Notes under the pieces: generated by a model
Told to the model about the DNA's origin: nothing
Databases searched by the model: none
What the model saw: the letters and a program-made list of their open reading frames with translations, nothing else
Assembly (NCBI GenBank): GCA_963836695.1
Contig: CAWIKX010000009.1
Coordinates: 248,001 to 312,000 of the forward strand
Length of the DNA stretch: 64,000 nucleotides
Origin: Roseiarcus sp963836695
Lineage (GTDB): Bacteria > Pseudomonadota > Alphaproteobacteria > Rhizobiales > Beijerinckiaceae
Direction: 5' to 3'
Program-made: the position numbers and the translations under genes
Shown: positions 63,446 through 64,000 of the stretch, piece by piece
How positions within the stretch are numbered: position 1 is the stretch's first letter
How the letters are laid out: every line of letters starts with the position of its first letter

Positions 63446-64000
63446 AGGTAAAGCGGCCGCCCTGGGTCAGCAGAAACATGAGAACGGTGATCGCCATCAG
63501 TACAACGACGAGGACCGACGCCATCGCTGCCGCATAGCCGTATTCGTTGAATTGGAAAGCCTGCTGATAGATGTAGTAGACGACGAGCGACGTGGAGTTC
63601 GCCGGGCCGCCCTTTGTCATGATGTAGACGAGATCGAACGTCTGGGATCCGCACACCGCTGTCACCGTAGAAACGAGCAGGACGAAGAAGCTTGTCGGGC
63701 GCAAGAGCGGCAGAGTGATTTCGAAGAAGGACTGGACGGGTCCGGCGCCGTCGATGCGGGCCGCCTCGTAATATTCCTTGGGAATGTCCTGTAGCCCGCC
63801 GAGAAAGATCAGCATGTAGAATCCCATCAAGAACCAGACGCTGATCGCGATGACGGTGCCGAGCGCAAAACGAGGATCGCCAAGCCACGAAATCGACCCG
63901 ATGCCGATTGTTGCGCCCAATTGATTGAAGAGCCCGATTTTGTCGATGACGAGTACCTGCCAGACGAGAGCGACGACGACGAGACTCACCGTCTGGGGCA
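63438..64000 (-). CDS. Sugar ABC transporter permease (MalF type), 5' end outside window
   Basis: Partial; the gene continues past the right edge. The EAA loop GLQDIPKEYYEAARIDGAGP and VQSFFEITLPLLRPTSFFVL are diagnostic, then GSQTFDLVYIMTKGGPANST and a final helix. It is the first visible gene of the importer operon with the MalG-type permease, GH172 and ADP-ribosylglycohydrolase-like genes downstream. Confidence 0.93.
   Translation of the reverse strand, partial: PQTVSLVVVALVWQVLVIDKIGLFNQLGATIGIGSISWLGDPRFALGTVIAISVWFLMGFYMLIFLGGLQDIPKEYYEAARIDGAGPVQSFFEITLPLLRPTSFFVLLVSTVTAVCGSQTFDLVYIMTKGGPANSTSLVVYYIYQQAFQFNEYGYAAAMASVLVVVLMAITVLMFLLTQGGRFTYE

Overview
The window looks like a high-GC alphaproteobacterium of the order Hyphomicrobiales (Bradyrhizobium, Methylobacterium or Beijerinckiaceae-like). 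The grounds are the sugar ABC cassettes, the stress-protein repertoire (DUF892, DUF4142, DUF2252, PRC-barrel, DUF6328), a sigma-EcfG-like promoter, a ROSE-like leader on an Hsp20 gene and the IS families present. Replicon type (chromosome or plasmid) cannot be told from the sequence.

Layout. 1-2614: end of a ribose-type sugar ABC operon plus a sugar epimerase-like gene. 2857-about 8570: an integrative element next to a tRNA-Pro 3' half, with tyrosine integrase, AlpA-like regulator, RuvC-like resolvase, RepA-like AAA ATPase, a dense array of CCGAACA repeats and a broken HEAGH peptidase. 8865-11386: a methyltransferase and an IS1182-like element. 11678-18356: a second carbohydrate block (two TIM-barrel glycosidase-like proteins, ABC ATPase, permease and binding protein, and a separate Leu/Ile/Val-type binding protein). 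18404-26265: remnants (methyltransferase, SDR, IS5, DUF72, transketolase) around an endolysin with a small membrane protein, and an M23 peptidase. 26606-31582: a HAD / GH13 / GH65 operon for an alpha-glucoside. 31600-55260: a stress-gene island rich in frameshifts, in-frame stops and truncations, mixed with intact genes (DUF4142, DUF892, hemerythrin-like/KGG-like protein, isochorismatase, DUF2252, MarC, Hsp20, PRC-barrel, CspA, Zn-alcohol dehydrogenase) and IS elements. 56015-58202: an IS630-like element inserted in the last codons of a LigD-type DNA ligase. 59289-64000: a third carbohydrate block (ADP-ribosylglycohydrolase-like protein with a C-terminal lectin-like region, GH172/DUF2961, two ABC permeases) running off the right edge.

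The three carbohydrate blocks look functional and the HAD/GH13/GH65 operon is complete, whereas the 18-55 kb accessory region is decaying. The most unusual signals are two long ORFs kept open through paired compensating frameshifts, four ORFs interrupted by in-frame TAG codons (two exactly where a paralogue in the same window has a CAG glutamine), the iteron-like repeat cluster at the RepA-like gene, and the carbohydrate cassette with an ADP-ribosylglycohydrolase-like enzyme.
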